Positions 8,447 through 16,808 of a DNA stretch of 64,000 bases are shown one piece after another; position 1 is the stretch's first letter; the number at the start of each line of letters is the position of its first letter. Made by a program: the position numbers and the translations under genes. The notes under the pieces were generated by a model. The model had not been told where the DNA came from and ran no database searches. It worked only from the letters and a program-made list of their open reading frames with translations. Origin of the DNA: Phyllobacterium bourgognense (GTDB lineage Bacteria; Pseudomonadota; Alphaproteobacteria; Rhizobiales; Rhizobiaceae); NCBI RefSeq assembly GCF_003337575.1, contig NZ_QPJM01000003.1, positions 1 to 64,000 of the forward strand, given 5' to 3'.

Positions 8447-8473
8447 GTAATACAAATCTTGTTCATTCAGAGC

Positions 8474-8504
8474 CAGTTCTGTTTGCAGATGGCAAACGGA
8501 ACTG
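8474..8504 (+). terminator. 13-bp-stem hairpin after histidine kinase gene
   Basis: CAGTTCTGTTTGC (8474-8486), loop AGATG, then GCAAACGGAACTG (8492-8504). All pairs match except one T.G wobble. No long T-run follows (TGCTTTAGGGG), so it may be a terminator or an mRNA 3'-end stabiliser. Confidence 0.45.
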
Positions 8505-8543
8505 TGCTTTAGGGGCGGTCGAGATTCATGTCGGTCGAAAAGG

Positions 8544-8610
8544 TGGTTTTTCGAGCACCGGAGCGCAGCGTACATTGTGGTACGTGAACACCGGAGCACA
8601 AAAGAGCGCC
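8544..8610. repeat. interspersed palindromic element, copy 1 of 4
   Basis: Two near-direct repeats (CGAGCACCGGAGCGCAG and TGAACACCGGAGCACA) flank a hairpin CGTAC-ATTGTG-GTACG (8569-8584). The same organisation recurs at about 14960, 18972 and 33621. In size and intergenic location it resembles rhizobial RIME or Brucella Bru-RS elements; identity with those was not tested. Confidence 0.7.
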
Positions 8611-8644
8611 GTTTGCGAGCTGCCTTGCCATGAGCCTACAAACC

Positions 8645-9577
8645 CTAATGGCGTTCGAGCACAGCCACGCAGCTGTCAAGATCATTGGTCGCAAGGTGGG
8701 CGTAGCGCATCGTCATCGACAGCGTCTGATGACCGAGCCAGATCTGTACGCGCCTGATATCGATACCGCCGCGCACCAGCCGCGAGGCGCAGGTGTGGCG
8801 CAGAATATGCGGGACCACCTGATCGTCTGTCCCAAGCCCGACTTCCGCCTTGGCTTCGTTCCAGATCGCGCGAAAACGAACTTGCGTGTGCATGGCGAAA
8901 GGGCCTTTCAACCGGCCATGCGGGATCTGGACGACCTCCTTCACCCGGCTGGTCAAAGGAACCGTGCGGCTGCGGCCAGACTTCGTCAGCCAGAAGGTCG
9001 ATCGCGAATCCTGCAGATCGTTCCAGTTGAGGCCGATCGCTTCGCCAAGCCGGCACCCCGTATCGACCAGAAACACGCTCAACCTGTAGCTGTCTTCGCA
9101 GCGCATGCGGATCGCCGAGAAAAGCCGCTGTTCTTCTTCCGCTTCAAGGAAACGGATACGCCCCTGCCGTTCCTTTTGGCGCCGGAACTCCGGCAAATTG
9201 TAAATGTCGCCCATTTTGCACGCCTTCCGCAGCAGCTTGCTCAAGGCAGCCATCTTTCGATTGATGGTTGCATTGCTATTGCCGCGCTCGCGTAGCGTGC
9301 CGATCACAGAATCGAGCATTTCCTGCGTGAAAACGCTGAAACGCTCGCCGCTCAATATTTCGCAGATTTCTCCAAGGAAAGACCGGACATTGGTTTTATG
9401 TGAACCTTCATCCCAGAGAATACTGATATATTGCGCGGTCAGATTGTTGAGAGAATGCTCCTTGACCAATCGCTTGATCCCGTGATCCGCCGAAGCATAG
9501 CTGAGATCGTATTGGAACCGGACCGGGAACGCCGTTTCGGGCGGGGAGGGGGCGACACCCAAGGCTGAAATCGTCAT
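8645..9577 (-). CDS. tyrosine recombinase / phage-type integrase
   Basis: 310 residues. The N-terminal SAM-like core-binding domain (about 75-150) is followed by a catalytic domain with Arg in TGCRLGEAIGL, HILRHTCASR (His-x2-Arg), His in WLGHQTLSMT and the nucleophile Tyr in MRYAHL. All catalytic residues are present, so it should be active. The gene stands alone: no excisionase, tRNA gene or phage gene is adjacent. It may be a domesticated XerC/D-like recombinase or the remnant of an integrated element. A nested inverted repeat lies just upstream. Confidence 0.88.
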   Translation of the reverse strand: MTISALGVAPSPPETAFPVRFQYDLSYASADHGIKRLVKEHSLNNLTAQYISILWDEGSHKTNVRSFLGEICEILSGERFSVFTQEMLDSVIGTLRERGNSNATINRKMAALSKLLRKACKMGDIYNLPEFRRQKERQGRIRFLEAEEEQRLFSAIRMRCEDSYRLSVFLVDTGCRLGEAIGLNWNDLQDSRSTFWLTKSGRSRTVPLTSRVKEVVQIPHGRLKGPFAMHTQVRFRAIWNEAKAEVGLGTDDQVVPHILRHTCASRLVRGGIDIRRVQIWLGHQTLSMTMRYAHLATNDLDSCVAVLERH

Positions 9578-9914
9578 AATGATTGCGCTCTAATCGATAA
9601 AACAAACATCGGAAAAATATTCGGTACAATATCCGACGAGTTGTACCCGTCTTTTCCGAAAGCGCAATCCGGAAACCCATGCCACTTTAGACTAATAGAC
9701 TTCCGTTTGATAAAACCGTCACCGGCTTCATCAACGTCCAACCTCGCTGGTTGTTGTCCAAACATGTCACCATCTCCTCGGTCCACGACCGGTTTGAAAA
9801 TCCTCTCTCGCTAAATGTCTGTGCGTTGCTCTACGAACGCTAAAAATTGAATGGTGAATATGGTTTGAGGGGAAGGCCAACGCCGGAAAAAGCCCGGCGT
9901 TGGTTGTTAGTTGA
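9578..9914. other. intergenic region without recognisable gene
   Basis: About 340 nt between the porin 1 stop and the recombinase start. It holds the nested inverted repeat at 9609-9659 and a 10-bp-stem hairpin (CCAACGCCGG at 9878-9887 with CCGGCGTTGG at 9895-9904). The hairpin probably marks the 3' end of the leftward porin message, though its T-run is in the loop rather than the tail. No other gene seen. Confidence 0.5.
9609..9659. promoter_or_regulatory. nested inverted repeat upstream of the recombinase gene
   Basis: TCGGAAAA (9609-9616) pairs with TTTTCCGA (9652-9659), and inside them GGTACAA (9623-9629) pairs with TTGTACC (9641-9647). It sits 32 nt upstream of the recombinase start. 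Candidate operator or recombination core; function is inference. Confidence 0.4.
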
Positions 9915-10949
9915 TCAGAAGTTGCGCTGGAAGCGGACGATACCCTGAAAGGCATCTTCATTGGCGCCGGGCGTACGGGCCTGGCGAGCTTCATCGAACT
10001 TGGTGTAGTTGACTTCCGGTGTGATAACGAAACCTGGAACCAGCGTGTAAGCCACGTTCAAAGCCGCAGCGACTGTGCCTTCGTCTTCATAGCCAACCTG
10101 TGCATTGACAGTTGCCTTGTCTGTAACCTTGGCAGCAATACCGCCCCAGACAGCGTAATCGCCATTCCACGTACCGTAGAAGTCTTTGACATCATTAGAC
10201 TTGTATCCGCCCATGACCCAAGCCGAGATAGCCTCTGTGACCGTTACGTCCAGACGAGCCTTGCCGGCCCATTCTTCAGCCTTGGAGTCGTAACCGACAA
10301 CACCGGTAACCGAACCCCAGCCCTGCTTGAACTTCGCACCACCAAGAATATGCGGGAGATAGTCATCGATCAGGTACACACCCTTGCCCTGTTCCGCACC
10401 GACAAATGCCGAGAAGCCATTATCGGAGGAATAGGTATAGCTGATCTGGTTGGTGCCGTAGCTACCTTCGGCGATAACGTCATCGGACATGACGCCGCCG
10501 AGATAGCCGGTCCAGGACGTGAACTGCGAGTCGGCCGCACCAACACGGAAACCGCCAAGCTCGATGGTTGCCTGGTTCAGATCAACCGTTTCCTTGTCAG
10601 CGCCATTGTTGAAATTGTAGCGAAGTTCGGCATAGGAGCGCAATGTGCCGAGCTCGGTTTCCGAACGGGCATCGAAGCGGGTAACTGCACGGGCACGCCA
10701 GTCATAGGTGTCGCGCTCGACACCCGTATAAGCATCGTCGCCGCCGCGGATATCCGCGCGGACATAACCACTGACCTTCAGGCAGGTTTCGGTCCCGGGG
10801 ATGTAGAAGAAGCCGGCGCCATATGCGTCGCAAATGCGAACATATTCAACAGGTTCTGGTTCAGCAACGACGACCGCATCTGCGGCACGCGCGCCGGATA
10901 CTGCAACGAGAGCTGCAGCGGAGCCAAGAAGCAGGCTCTTGATGTTCAT
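9915..10949 (-). CDS. Omp2-type porin, copy 1
   Basis: 344 residues. It has the [20 protein letters not shown] signal peptide cut after GARA, then [20 protein letters not shown] and a C-terminal IVRFQRNF ending in Phe, as beta-barrel outer-membrane proteins do. The PF02530-like 16-strand porin pattern matches Brucella Omp2 and rhizobial RopA relatives. Start moved to 10949 because the signal peptide begins there and GGAGAT precedes it. It lies in tandem with copy 2 and opposite copy 3. Forms general diffusion pores for small hydrophilic solutes. Confidence 0.93.
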   Translation of the reverse strand: MNIKSLLLGSAAALVAVSGARAADAVVVAEPEPVEYVRICDAYGAGFFYIPGTETCLKVSGYVRADIRGGDDAYTGVERDTYDWRARAVTRFDARSETELGTLRSYAELRYNFNNGADKETVDLNQATIELGGFRVGAADSQFTSWTGYLGGVMSDDVIAEGSYGTNQISYTYSSDNGFSAFVGAEQGKGVYLIDDYLPHILGGAKFKQGWGSVTGVVGYDSKAEEWAGKARLDVTVTEAISAWVMGGYKSNDVKDFYGTWNGDYAVWGGIAAKVTDKATVNAQVGYEDEGTVAAALNVAYTLVPGFVITPEVNYTKFDEARQARTPGANEDAFQGIVRFQRNF

Positions 10950-11076
10950 TTCCGATCTCCAATCAAATAAAAAATGGCTTGGGTGTTTCAATCTGGTGAG
11001 GGGGACAAAGGTCTTCGCCGATACCCGCAATTCAAAACAACGAAGGCCGAATGCTCTTGCTGAGTATTTTTGTGAA

Positions 11077-11108
11077 GAAAAACCAATGCCGGAACGCCCG
11101 GCATTGGT
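11077..11108 (-). terminator. rho-independent terminator after porin copy 2
   Basis: Read on the minus strand, ACCAATGCCGG pairs with CCGGCATTGGT around a 5-nt loop, followed by a run of five T. It lies 20 nt past the stop of the porin at 11130 and separates it from copy 1, so the two porins have separate transcripts. Confidence 0.85.
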
Positions 11109-11129
11109 TTGAGTCAGCCAATCAAAGGA

Positions 11130-12152
11130 TTAGAAGTTGCGCTGGAAGCGGAGGATGCCGCCAAATGCGTCGTCGGTATCGACCGCGCGAGCACCGTCAA
11201 ACTTGGTGTAGTTGATTTCCGGCGTGATCGTGAAGCCAGGAACCAGCTCGTAAGCTACGTTAAGAGCGAAAGCGTATGTGCCTTCTTCTTCATAGCCGAC
11301 CTGTGCATTGACAGCTGCGGTGTCCGTAACCTTGGCGGCAATACCGCCCCAGACAGCGAAATCACCATTCCAGGTACCGTAGAAATCAGTTCCGTCGTTA
11401 GATTTGTATCCGCCCAGAACCCAGGCTGAAATCGTATCGCTGAATTTGGCATCGACGCGGAGCTTACCAGCCCATTCTTCCGCATTGGAGTCGTAGCCAA
11501 CGACGCCTGAGACCGAACCCCAAGCTTGTTCAAATTTCGCACCGCCAACGATGTGAGGAAGATAGTCATTGATCAGGTTGTCGCCATTACCCTGCTCTGC
11601 CCCTATGAACGCAGAGAAACCATTGCCGCCGGTGAATGTATAACTGATCTGGTTGGTGCCATAGCTGCCTTCAGCGACCACGTCGTCGTTGATGATGTCG
11701 CCGAGGTAACCGGTCCAGCTCGTGAATTGCGAGTCGGCTGCACCGACACGGAAGCCGCCAAGCTCGATGGTTGCCTGGTTCAGGTCGACGGTTTCAGCGT
11801 CCGCGCCATTCTTGAAGTTGTAGCGAAGCTCGGCGAAGGACTTCAATGTACCTAGTTCCGTTTCCGAACGGGCATCGAAGCGGAGAAGGGCACGCGCGCG
11901 CCAGTCATAGGTGTCACGTTCTTCGCCGGTATAGGCGTTGTCGCCCGCACTGATATCGGCGCGGACATAACCGCTGATCTTCAGGCAGGTTTCGGTCCCC
12001 GGAATATAATAGAATCCCGCACCGTAAGCATCGCACACTTTGACGTATTCGACAGGTTCGGGTTCGGCGACGACGACTGCGTCTGCAGCGCGGGCGCCGG
12101 TTACTGCAACGAGGGCTGCAGCGGAGCCGAGAAGTAGGCTCTTGATGTTCAT
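11130..12152 (-). CDS. Omp2-type porin, copy 2
   Basis: 340 residues, very similar to copies 1 and 3: same signal peptide ([17 protein letters not shown]), same [20 protein letters not shown] start of the mature protein, same terminal LRFQRNF. Differences from copy 1 cluster in segments likely to be surface loops. The 18 nt upstream of ATG (GACTGGAGGTCAGAA) are the same as in copy 3. Start at 12152 is set by the signal peptide and GGAGG. Outer-membrane trimeric porin. Confidence 0.93.
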   Translation of the reverse strand: MNIKSLLLGSAAALVAVTGARAADAVVVAEPEPVEYVKVCDAYGAGFYYIPGTETCLKISGYVRADISAGDNAYTGEERDTYDWRARALLRFDARSETELGTLKSFAELRYNFKNGADAETVDLNQATIELGGFRVGAADSQFTSWTGYLGDIINDDVVAEGSYGTNQISYTFTGGNGFSAFIGAEQGNGDNLINDYLPHIVGGAKFEQAWGSVSGVVGYDSNAEEWAGKLRVDAKFSDTISAWVLGGYKSNDGTDFYGTWNGDFAVWGGIAAKVTDTAAVNAQVGYEEEGTYAFALNVAYELVPGFTITPEINYTKFDGARAVDTDDAFGGILRFQRNF

Positions 12153-12234
12153 TTCTGACCTCCAGTCAAGATTCGACGGGAGGCTCCTGGAAAATGCGTT
12201 GCTGGCGCACCAATTTGGCCAGCAAAAACCCGCT

Positions 12235-12564
12235 CTAGTGCCCGACCGAGCTGGAGAAGAGATTGACGATGAGCACGCCGGCGACAATCAGGATCAGCCC
12301 GACGATCGCAGCAATATCCAGCGATTGCTTGAACCAGAACCAGCCGACGGCTGCGATCAGCACGATTCCCGCGCCGGACCAGATCGCATAGACAATGCCG
12401 ACGGGCATGGTCTTCACCAGAATCGATAGCAGGTAAAACGCCGCTCCATAGCCGGCAATGCAAACCAGCGATGGCCAAAGTCTGGTGAATCCATCGGCCT
12501 GTTTAAGGGCGGAGGTTGCCACTACTTCGCAGACTATGGCGATAAGGAGGTAGAGATATGTCAT
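12235..12564 (-). CDS. SMR-family small multidrug efflux protein (EmrE/QacE-like)
   Basis: 109 residues, four membrane helices. Helix 1 has the essential Glu in [13 protein letters not shown], followed by [18 protein letters not shown] and [16 protein letters not shown], all signature segments of EmrE-like drug/proton antiporters. Length is typical. It sits between the porin 2 and porin 3 starts, reading leftward toward porin 2, 82 nt ahead of it. Exports quaternary cations or polyaromatic cations in family members; the actual substrate is unknown. Confidence 0.9.
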   Translation of the reverse strand: MTYLYLLIAIVCEVVATSALKQADGFTRLWPSLVCIAGYGAAFYLLSILVKTMPVGIVYAIWSGAGIVLIAAVGWFWFKQSLDIAAIVGLILIVAGVLIVNLFSSSVGH

Positions 12565-12966
12565 GTCAAATCACCATTCGGAGAGAGCAGGAAATCATTG
12601 ATTCGATTCAGCGATTGGCCGGCAACACCGCTGTAATGGCCGATTCCCGGGGTGTTCGCCGTTCCAATCCCGCCACGTTCCGGCAAGATTTTATTAAAAA
12701 CCGGGTTACCAATATTAATGAGGGGTAAAGATATTGCAGGACCCGAGGCGATTTCGTGGCTTTTGTGCAACAGCGGCTTGGCATAGAGCCCTCGCAAGGG
12801 GCCGATGCGGACATTCGTGGTTGAAACCCCGGCGCTGGCGAGTATGGTCTGTCGAGAGGAAGGGCGTTCATCGCATTTCTTCTTGGACTTAGGGGATGGG
12901 GACAGGTTGTCCTTCAGCCAAATTGGAATGCCCAGACCCATTTTTAACTTTGACTGGAGGTCAGAA
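12565..12966. other. divergent intergenic region upstream of porin copy 3
   Basis: About 400 nt between the SMR gene and porin 3. It includes an AT-rich segment (about 12690-12725) that could carry the porin promoter, and the shared GACTGGAGGTCAGAA leader just before the porin start. No gene, repeat or obvious sRNA recognised. Confidence 0.5.
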
Positions 12967-14097
12967 ATGAACATCAAGAGCCTTCTCATCGGCTCCGCTG
13001 CAGCTCTCGTTGCAGTATCAGGGGCACGCGCTGCAGATGCAGTCGTCGTCGCTGAACCAGAGCCCGTCGAATACGTTCGCGTTTGCGACGCTTACGGCGC
13101 TGGCTTCTTTTACATTCCGGGGACCGAGACCTGCCTGAAGATCAGCGGCTATGTCCGTTATGATGCCCAGGCCGGCGACAATCCTTATACCGGTGCTAAT
13201 CTCGGCCGCGTGAACGATGATGGCGATCGTGACGAGACCTGGCACAAGCGCACACGTGCAGAAATTCGTTTCGACGCTCGTTCGGAAACCGAACTTGGCA
13301 CTCTGCGTTCCTACATCCAGGGCCGTTTTCAGTATGACGATGGTGCCGACAGCGGTGGTTCGCTTCCGCAGGCATGGATCGAACTCGGTGGCTTCCGCAT
13401 CGGTACTGCTGACGAACTCTTCGGTTCGTGGACAGATTATGCTGGCGCGATCATCAACGACGACGTGATCAACTACCAGTCCGGCCAGAGCAACCAGGTC
13501 AGCTACACCTTCACGGGCGGCAACGGTTTCTCCGCAATGATCGGTGCTGAACAGGGTTCGGATGACGTTACCGTACTCGGCGGCAACTATGTCATCGAAG
13601 ACTACATGCCACACGTTCTTGCTGGTGCGAAGTTCACACAGGGTTGGGGCGGCGTTTCGGCTGTTGTCGGTTACGACTCCAACGTTGAAGAGTTCGCCGG
13701 CAAGTTGCGTTTGGACGTGAAGTTCAACGAGATGTTCTCCGCTTGGATCATGGGTGGTTATCAGTCAAATTATGATGACAGCTTCGATCCGGTCGACGGC
13801 TCGGTCGATCTCGACAACCGCAACTGGTTCGGTACATGGGAAGGCGATTGGGCAGCTTGGGGCGGTATCTCCGTCAAGGCTACCGACAAGGCAACCATCA
13901 ACGGTCAGGCTGCTTGGGAAGAAGAAGGCACATACGCTTTCGCTCTTAACGTAGCTTACGAGCTGGTTCCTGGCTTCACGATCACGCCAGAAATCAACTA
14001 CACCAAGTTTGACGGTGCCCGTCTGGCCGCTTCCGAGTTCAACGGCGGTCAAGACGACGCATTCGGCGGCATCATCCGCTTCCAGCGCAACTTCTAA
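12967..14097 (+). CDS. Omp2-type porin, copy 3
   Basis: 376 residues, longer than the other two copies because of extra loop segments (around residues 80-95 and about 270-290, DDSFDPVDGSVDLDNRN). Signal peptide [17 protein letters not shown], mature start [20 protein letters not shown], last residues IIRFQRNF. The start at 12967 is fixed by the signal peptide and TGGAGG. It is divergent from the other two copies, with the SMR gene between. Followed by a very strong terminator. Confidence 0.93.
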   Translation: MNIKSLLIGSAAALVAVSGARAADAVVVAEPEPVEYVRVCDAYGAGFFYIPGTETCLKISGYVRYDAQAGDNPYTGANLGRVNDDGDRDETWHKRTRAEIRFDARSETELGTLRSYIQGRFQYDDGADSGGSLPQAWIELGGFRIGTADELFGSWTDYAGAIINDDVINYQSGQSNQVSYTFTGGNGFSAMIGAEQGSDDVTVLGGNYVIEDYMPHVLAGAKFTQGWGGVSAVVGYDSNVEEFAGKLRLDVKFNEMFSAWIMGGYQSNYDDSFDPVDGSVDLDNRNWFGTWEGDWAAWGGISVKATDKATINGQAAWEEEGTYAFALNVAYELVPGFTITPEINYTKFDGARLAASEFNGGQDDAFGGIIRFQRNF

Positions 14098-14123
14098 TCC
14101 TTCATCGGATTGGTTGGTTTGGA

Positions 14124-14154
14124 CCCGGCAGCGCAAGCTGCCGGGTTTTCTTTT
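14124..14154 (+). terminator. strong rho-independent terminator of porin copy 3
   Basis: CCCGGCAGC (14124-14132), GCAA tetraloop, GCTGCCGGG (14137-14145), then TTTTCTTTT. A perfect 9-bp GC stem with a stable tetraloop and T-run 26 nt after the porin stop. Confidence 0.95.
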
Positions 14155-14268
14155 GCCGAAAATCCGGTGCTGTATGATGTTTGTGGCACGCGGACACACC
14201 CCTGTGTTGAAATGGCCATAAATAGCGGGCAGACATGATTGCGGGTAAGACGAGAGAGTATTGAATAT

Positions 14269-14934
14269 ATGCACATAATCAAAAGCTGGTTCTGGCCAGG
14301 CGTAATCACCGTTGCGCTGCTGACGGCCTTGGCCATGTGGTTTTTGACAGATCCGATCGACCGTGAGCTCACCGATGCAGCCAACAATGCGCTCGATACC
14401 GGCAATCCATGGGCGAGTGCCGAAATCGATGGCCGCGATCTGGTCCTCAAGGGAATTGCACCGTCCGAGGAAGCGCTCGCCGAGGCGCTGAAAATTGTGA
14501 GCGCAACGAGAGGCGTTCGCGTCGTCGACAATCAGGCGACACTTTTGTCCCTGGCTGTGCCTTTTTCCTTCGCGGTCACCAAATCCGATGAAGGTATCCT
14601 GCTTTCGGGCAATGTTCCCTATGGCGACGCCCGCGCCAGGATCCTCGCCGCCGCGGAACGTGCCATGCCCGGCATCGAAATTCTGGATGAAATGGCTGTG
14701 GCGCGCGGCGCACCGCCGGGCTTCTTCGATCTTGTCGATTTCGCGCTGGTGCAAGCGGCGCAATTGACCAATGGTGAAGTGGAAATTTCGGGTGAAACCT
14801 ACAACATCAGGGGTACCGCTGCCAATTCGAATGGCTATGATAGCCTGAATGCTGCCTTGCATACGGCGTTGCCGGGCAATGGCAAGCCGGGCGAGGTGAA
14901 ATTGGAAGTGCCGGCCAGCGCCAGCAACAATTAG
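14269..14934 (+). CDS. membrane-anchored BON-like domain protein
   Basis: 221 residues. One N-terminal membrane helix (about 7-27) is followed by periplasmic repeats resembling BON domains (ASAEIDGRDLVLKGIAPSEE, then a second unit around ILLSGNVP). BON domains bind membranes or peptidoglycan-linked partners, as in OmpA-like ArfA proteins. Start 14269 chosen because it directly precedes the membrane helix. It is followed, after a repeat element, by a 28-residue membrane peptide and an HhH protein, which appear to form a set. Function unknown. Confidence 0.6.
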   Translation: MHIIKSWFWPGVITVALLTALAMWFLTDPIDRELTDAANNALDTGNPWASAEIDGRDLVLKGIAPSEEALAEALKIVSATRGVRVVDNQATLLSLAVPFSFAVTKSDEGILLSGNVPYGDARARILAAAERAMPGIEILDEMAVARGAPPGFFDLVDFALVQAAQLTNGEVEISGETYNIRGTAANSNGYDSLNAALHTALPGNGKPGEVKLEVPASASNN

Positions 14935-14959
14935 AGCCTGTTGTGAAAGTCGCTGCAGC

Positions 14960-15045
14960 GAGACATATGGCGCGGTTTTCGAGAACCGGAGCGGAGCGTA
15001 CATTAAGTACGTGAGCACCGGAAGCGCAGAAAACAGCGTCAGATG
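14960..15045. repeat. interspersed palindromic element, copy 2 of 4
   Basis: TTTTCGAGAACCGGAGCG and GTGAGCACCGGAAGCGCAG flank the hairpin CGTAC-ATTAA-GTACG (14997-15011), with an outer TTTTC/GAAAA pairing. It lies between the BON-like gene and the 28-aa peptide gene. Confidence 0.75.
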
Positions 15046-15098
15046 ACCGCCGCAGTAGAGTTTCAAAATGGGCTCTAAGCCATTGGGAGGACAACGGC

Positions 15099-15185
15099 AT
15101 GTGGTATCTGATCAGCGAGCTCTGGCTCTTTCTTCTGATTGCTGTTCTTGTCGGTTTCTATGTCGGCTGGTCGACCCAGGCCTGA
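15099..15185 (+). CDS. 28-aa single-pass membrane peptide
   Basis: MWYLISELWLFLLIAVLVGF followed by eight residues ending GWSTQA. A single membrane helix with Trp residues at both interfaces. TGGGAGG lies 8 nt before ATG. It sits 28 nt before the HhH gene and just after the BON-like gene, so it probably belongs to the same envelope-associated unit. Too short for homology calls, but codon structure, RBS and position support it. Confidence 0.6.
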   Translation: MWYLISELWLFLLIAVLVGFYVGWSTQA

Positions 15186-15213
15186 CTTCGATAGCGAAGG
15201 TGGGATAACTATC

Positions 15214-15873
15214 ATGGTGATGTTCATTTTATCGTCGCTGTTCCTCATTGCCGCCGCCTTTATCATCGGCGCGATTTTAGGCAATGTTTCCAAGAGGTTC
15301 ACGGCAAAAAGAGATTCTGTTTCTGAGAGCTCGACGAAGGCCGCCGATGCGCGGCTTGCGTCCCTGCCGCTGCTCGGTACACCTGCGAATGATGATGTGA
15401 AAAAATCTGCCAGAGAAGCCGCCGCCATGATTCCGCCGGCGGAACCGGTTCCCGCGCCAGACCCTGCGGGTGCGGGCCGCAGCAGATCGGGACGCAAGAC
15501 GGCCGCGCCAAAGAAAAGCCAGGCAAAGGCCGAGGCGAAGATCGTGCGAAGCCCAAGGCAGGATGACAAGAACCGCCCGGCGTTACTCAAGACTGCACGC
15601 CGCGGCAAGCCCGACAAGTTGACCGACATCGATGGCATTGGTGCGGTGATTGAATCGAAACTCTTCGCGGCCGGCATTTTCCACTACGACCAGATCGCCG
15701 GCTGGACTTCCGACGAAGCCGCTTGGGTCAGCGAGGAAATCGGCTTTCCCGGCCGCGCGCATCGCGAGGGCTGGGTCAAGCAGGCCACGAGCCTGGTCAA
15801 GCCTGCGGCGAAGCCCAAGGCCGCGCCGAAAAAGACCGCAGCGAAGCCAGCGAGAACCGGCAAAAGCGGCTGA
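15214..15873 (+). CDS. membrane-anchored helix-hairpin-helix protein
   Basis: 219 residues. An N-terminal membrane helix (FILSSLFLIAAAFIIGAILG) leads into a long Ala/Pro/Lys-rich linker, then a helix-hairpin-helix domain (DKLTDIDGIGAVIESKLFAAGI and following residues, about 145-195), then a basic Lys/Ala/Pro tail. HhH domains of this type (DUF4332-like, often labelled predicted 5' nuclease) bind DNA without sequence specificity, but no catalytic residues are visible. A membrane-tethered DNA-binding protein is the simplest reading. Start 15214 precedes the membrane helix. Confidence 0.65.
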   Translation: MVMFILSSLFLIAAAFIIGAILGNVSKRFTAKRDSVSESSTKAADARLASLPLLGTPANDDVKKSAREAAAMIPPAEPVPAPDPAGAGRSRSGRKTAAPKKSQAKAEAKIVRSPRQDDKNRPALLKTARRGKPDKLTDIDGIGAVIESKLFAAGIFHYDQIAGWTSDEAAWVSEEIGFPGRAHREGWVKQATSLVKPAAKPKAAPKKTAAKPARTGKSG

Positions 15874-15919
15874 GCATCCTATTTTCCTTTGTGGCATTGC
15901 CATCCGGCAAATCAGCAAC

Positions 15920-16804
15920 CTAAACCGCCCGAAGATCCACCCCGGCGGCAAACGCTGCGATCAGCTCGGGCAAGCGTCCGGTTTCCAGCATCGGTGCGTG
16001 GCCTTGGCCCGCCACGTTGATCACCTGCAGCGCTGGATGCCTGCGTGTCATTTCCTCCACCGTTTTCGGTGCCAGCAGCGGCGTGTTTTCCCCGCGGATG
16101 ACCAGCAGCGGCAGTTCGGCCAACAAATCGAACTGCGCCCATAGATCCGGCAATTTCTGCGTGAAATCAACGCCTTCCAGCGTTTTCACGAGGTTCGGGT
16201 CGTAGTCCGGGCGGATGGTTCCATCGATCTCGCGGTAAATCGCATGGGCGAAGCGCTCCCAGTCCGCATCCCTCAGCGCCGGGAATGCGGCGCCATGCAC
16301 GGCCCGCTGGATCTCCGCCGCTTCCGTCCAGTTCTTCGGCATGCGCGGATTGCTCAGATACTGGCTGATCTGCAATAATCCCGCCGGCGCGATCTCCGGG
16401 CCGATATCGTTGAAGATCACGCCGGCCAGGAGCTGCGGCGCAATCGTTGCGAGGATGTGGATGATCAGCCCGCCGCGCGACGTGCCGAGAAACACCGCGC
16501 GATCGATCCCGAACACCCCGAGCCCCGCAATCACATCGCCGGCTTCAGTGCCTATATTATAATGCGTGAAATCGGGATCATAGGCGGATAGCCCGCGCCC
16601 GCGATAGTCGAAGCTGACCACGCGCCGCGGTGTTTCCGGGTGCTCGGAAAGCACCAGCGCCAGTTCATGGAAATCCCTGGCGTTGCGCGTCAGGCCGGGC
16701 AGGCACACCAGCGGCAGGCTCTTCGTATCACGCGCCGGTTCGTACACCCGCGCGTAAAGCTTCAATCCATCCGGCGCATCGTAGGTAATCTCGCGAAAGG
16801 CCAA
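15920..16804 (-). CDS. alpha/beta hydrolase
   Basis: 294 residues, single alpha/beta-hydrolase domain. The oxyanion segment VCLPGLTRNARDF, nucleophile elbow GTSRGG (Ser), a central cap domain, an acid in LLVIRGENT (Glu or the following Asp region) and His in AGQGHAPML form the catalytic set. Cytoplasmic; no signal peptide. It starts 4 nt after the lytic transglycosylase stop, so the two are one transcription unit. Substrate unknown. Confidence 0.82.
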   Translation of the reverse strand: MAFREITYDAPDGLKLYARVYEPARDTKSLPLVCLPGLTRNARDFHELALVLSEHPETPRRVVSFDYRGRGLSAYDPDFTHYNIGTEAGDVIAGLGVFGIDRAVFLGTSRGGLIIHILATIAPQLLAGVIFNDIGPEIAPAGLLQISQYLSNPRMPKNWTEAAEIQRAVHGAAFPALRDADWERFAHAIYREIDGTIRPDYDPNLVKTLEGVDFTQKLPDLWAQFDLLAELPLLVIRGENTPLLAPKTVEEMTRRHPALQVINVAGQGHAPMLETGRLPELIAAFAAGVDLRAV

Positions 16805-16808
16805 GCGA

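Noticed and set aside
8645-9659. integrated prophage or genomic island anchored by the tyrosine recombinase
   Set aside because: No tRNA, att direct repeat, excisionase or phage structural gene next to it; both flanks are ordinary chromosomal genes.
13765-15066. 433-codon minus-strand frame opposite porin 3 and the BON-like gene
   Set aside because: Crosses a strong terminator and two genes on the other strand; product has no recognisable domain.
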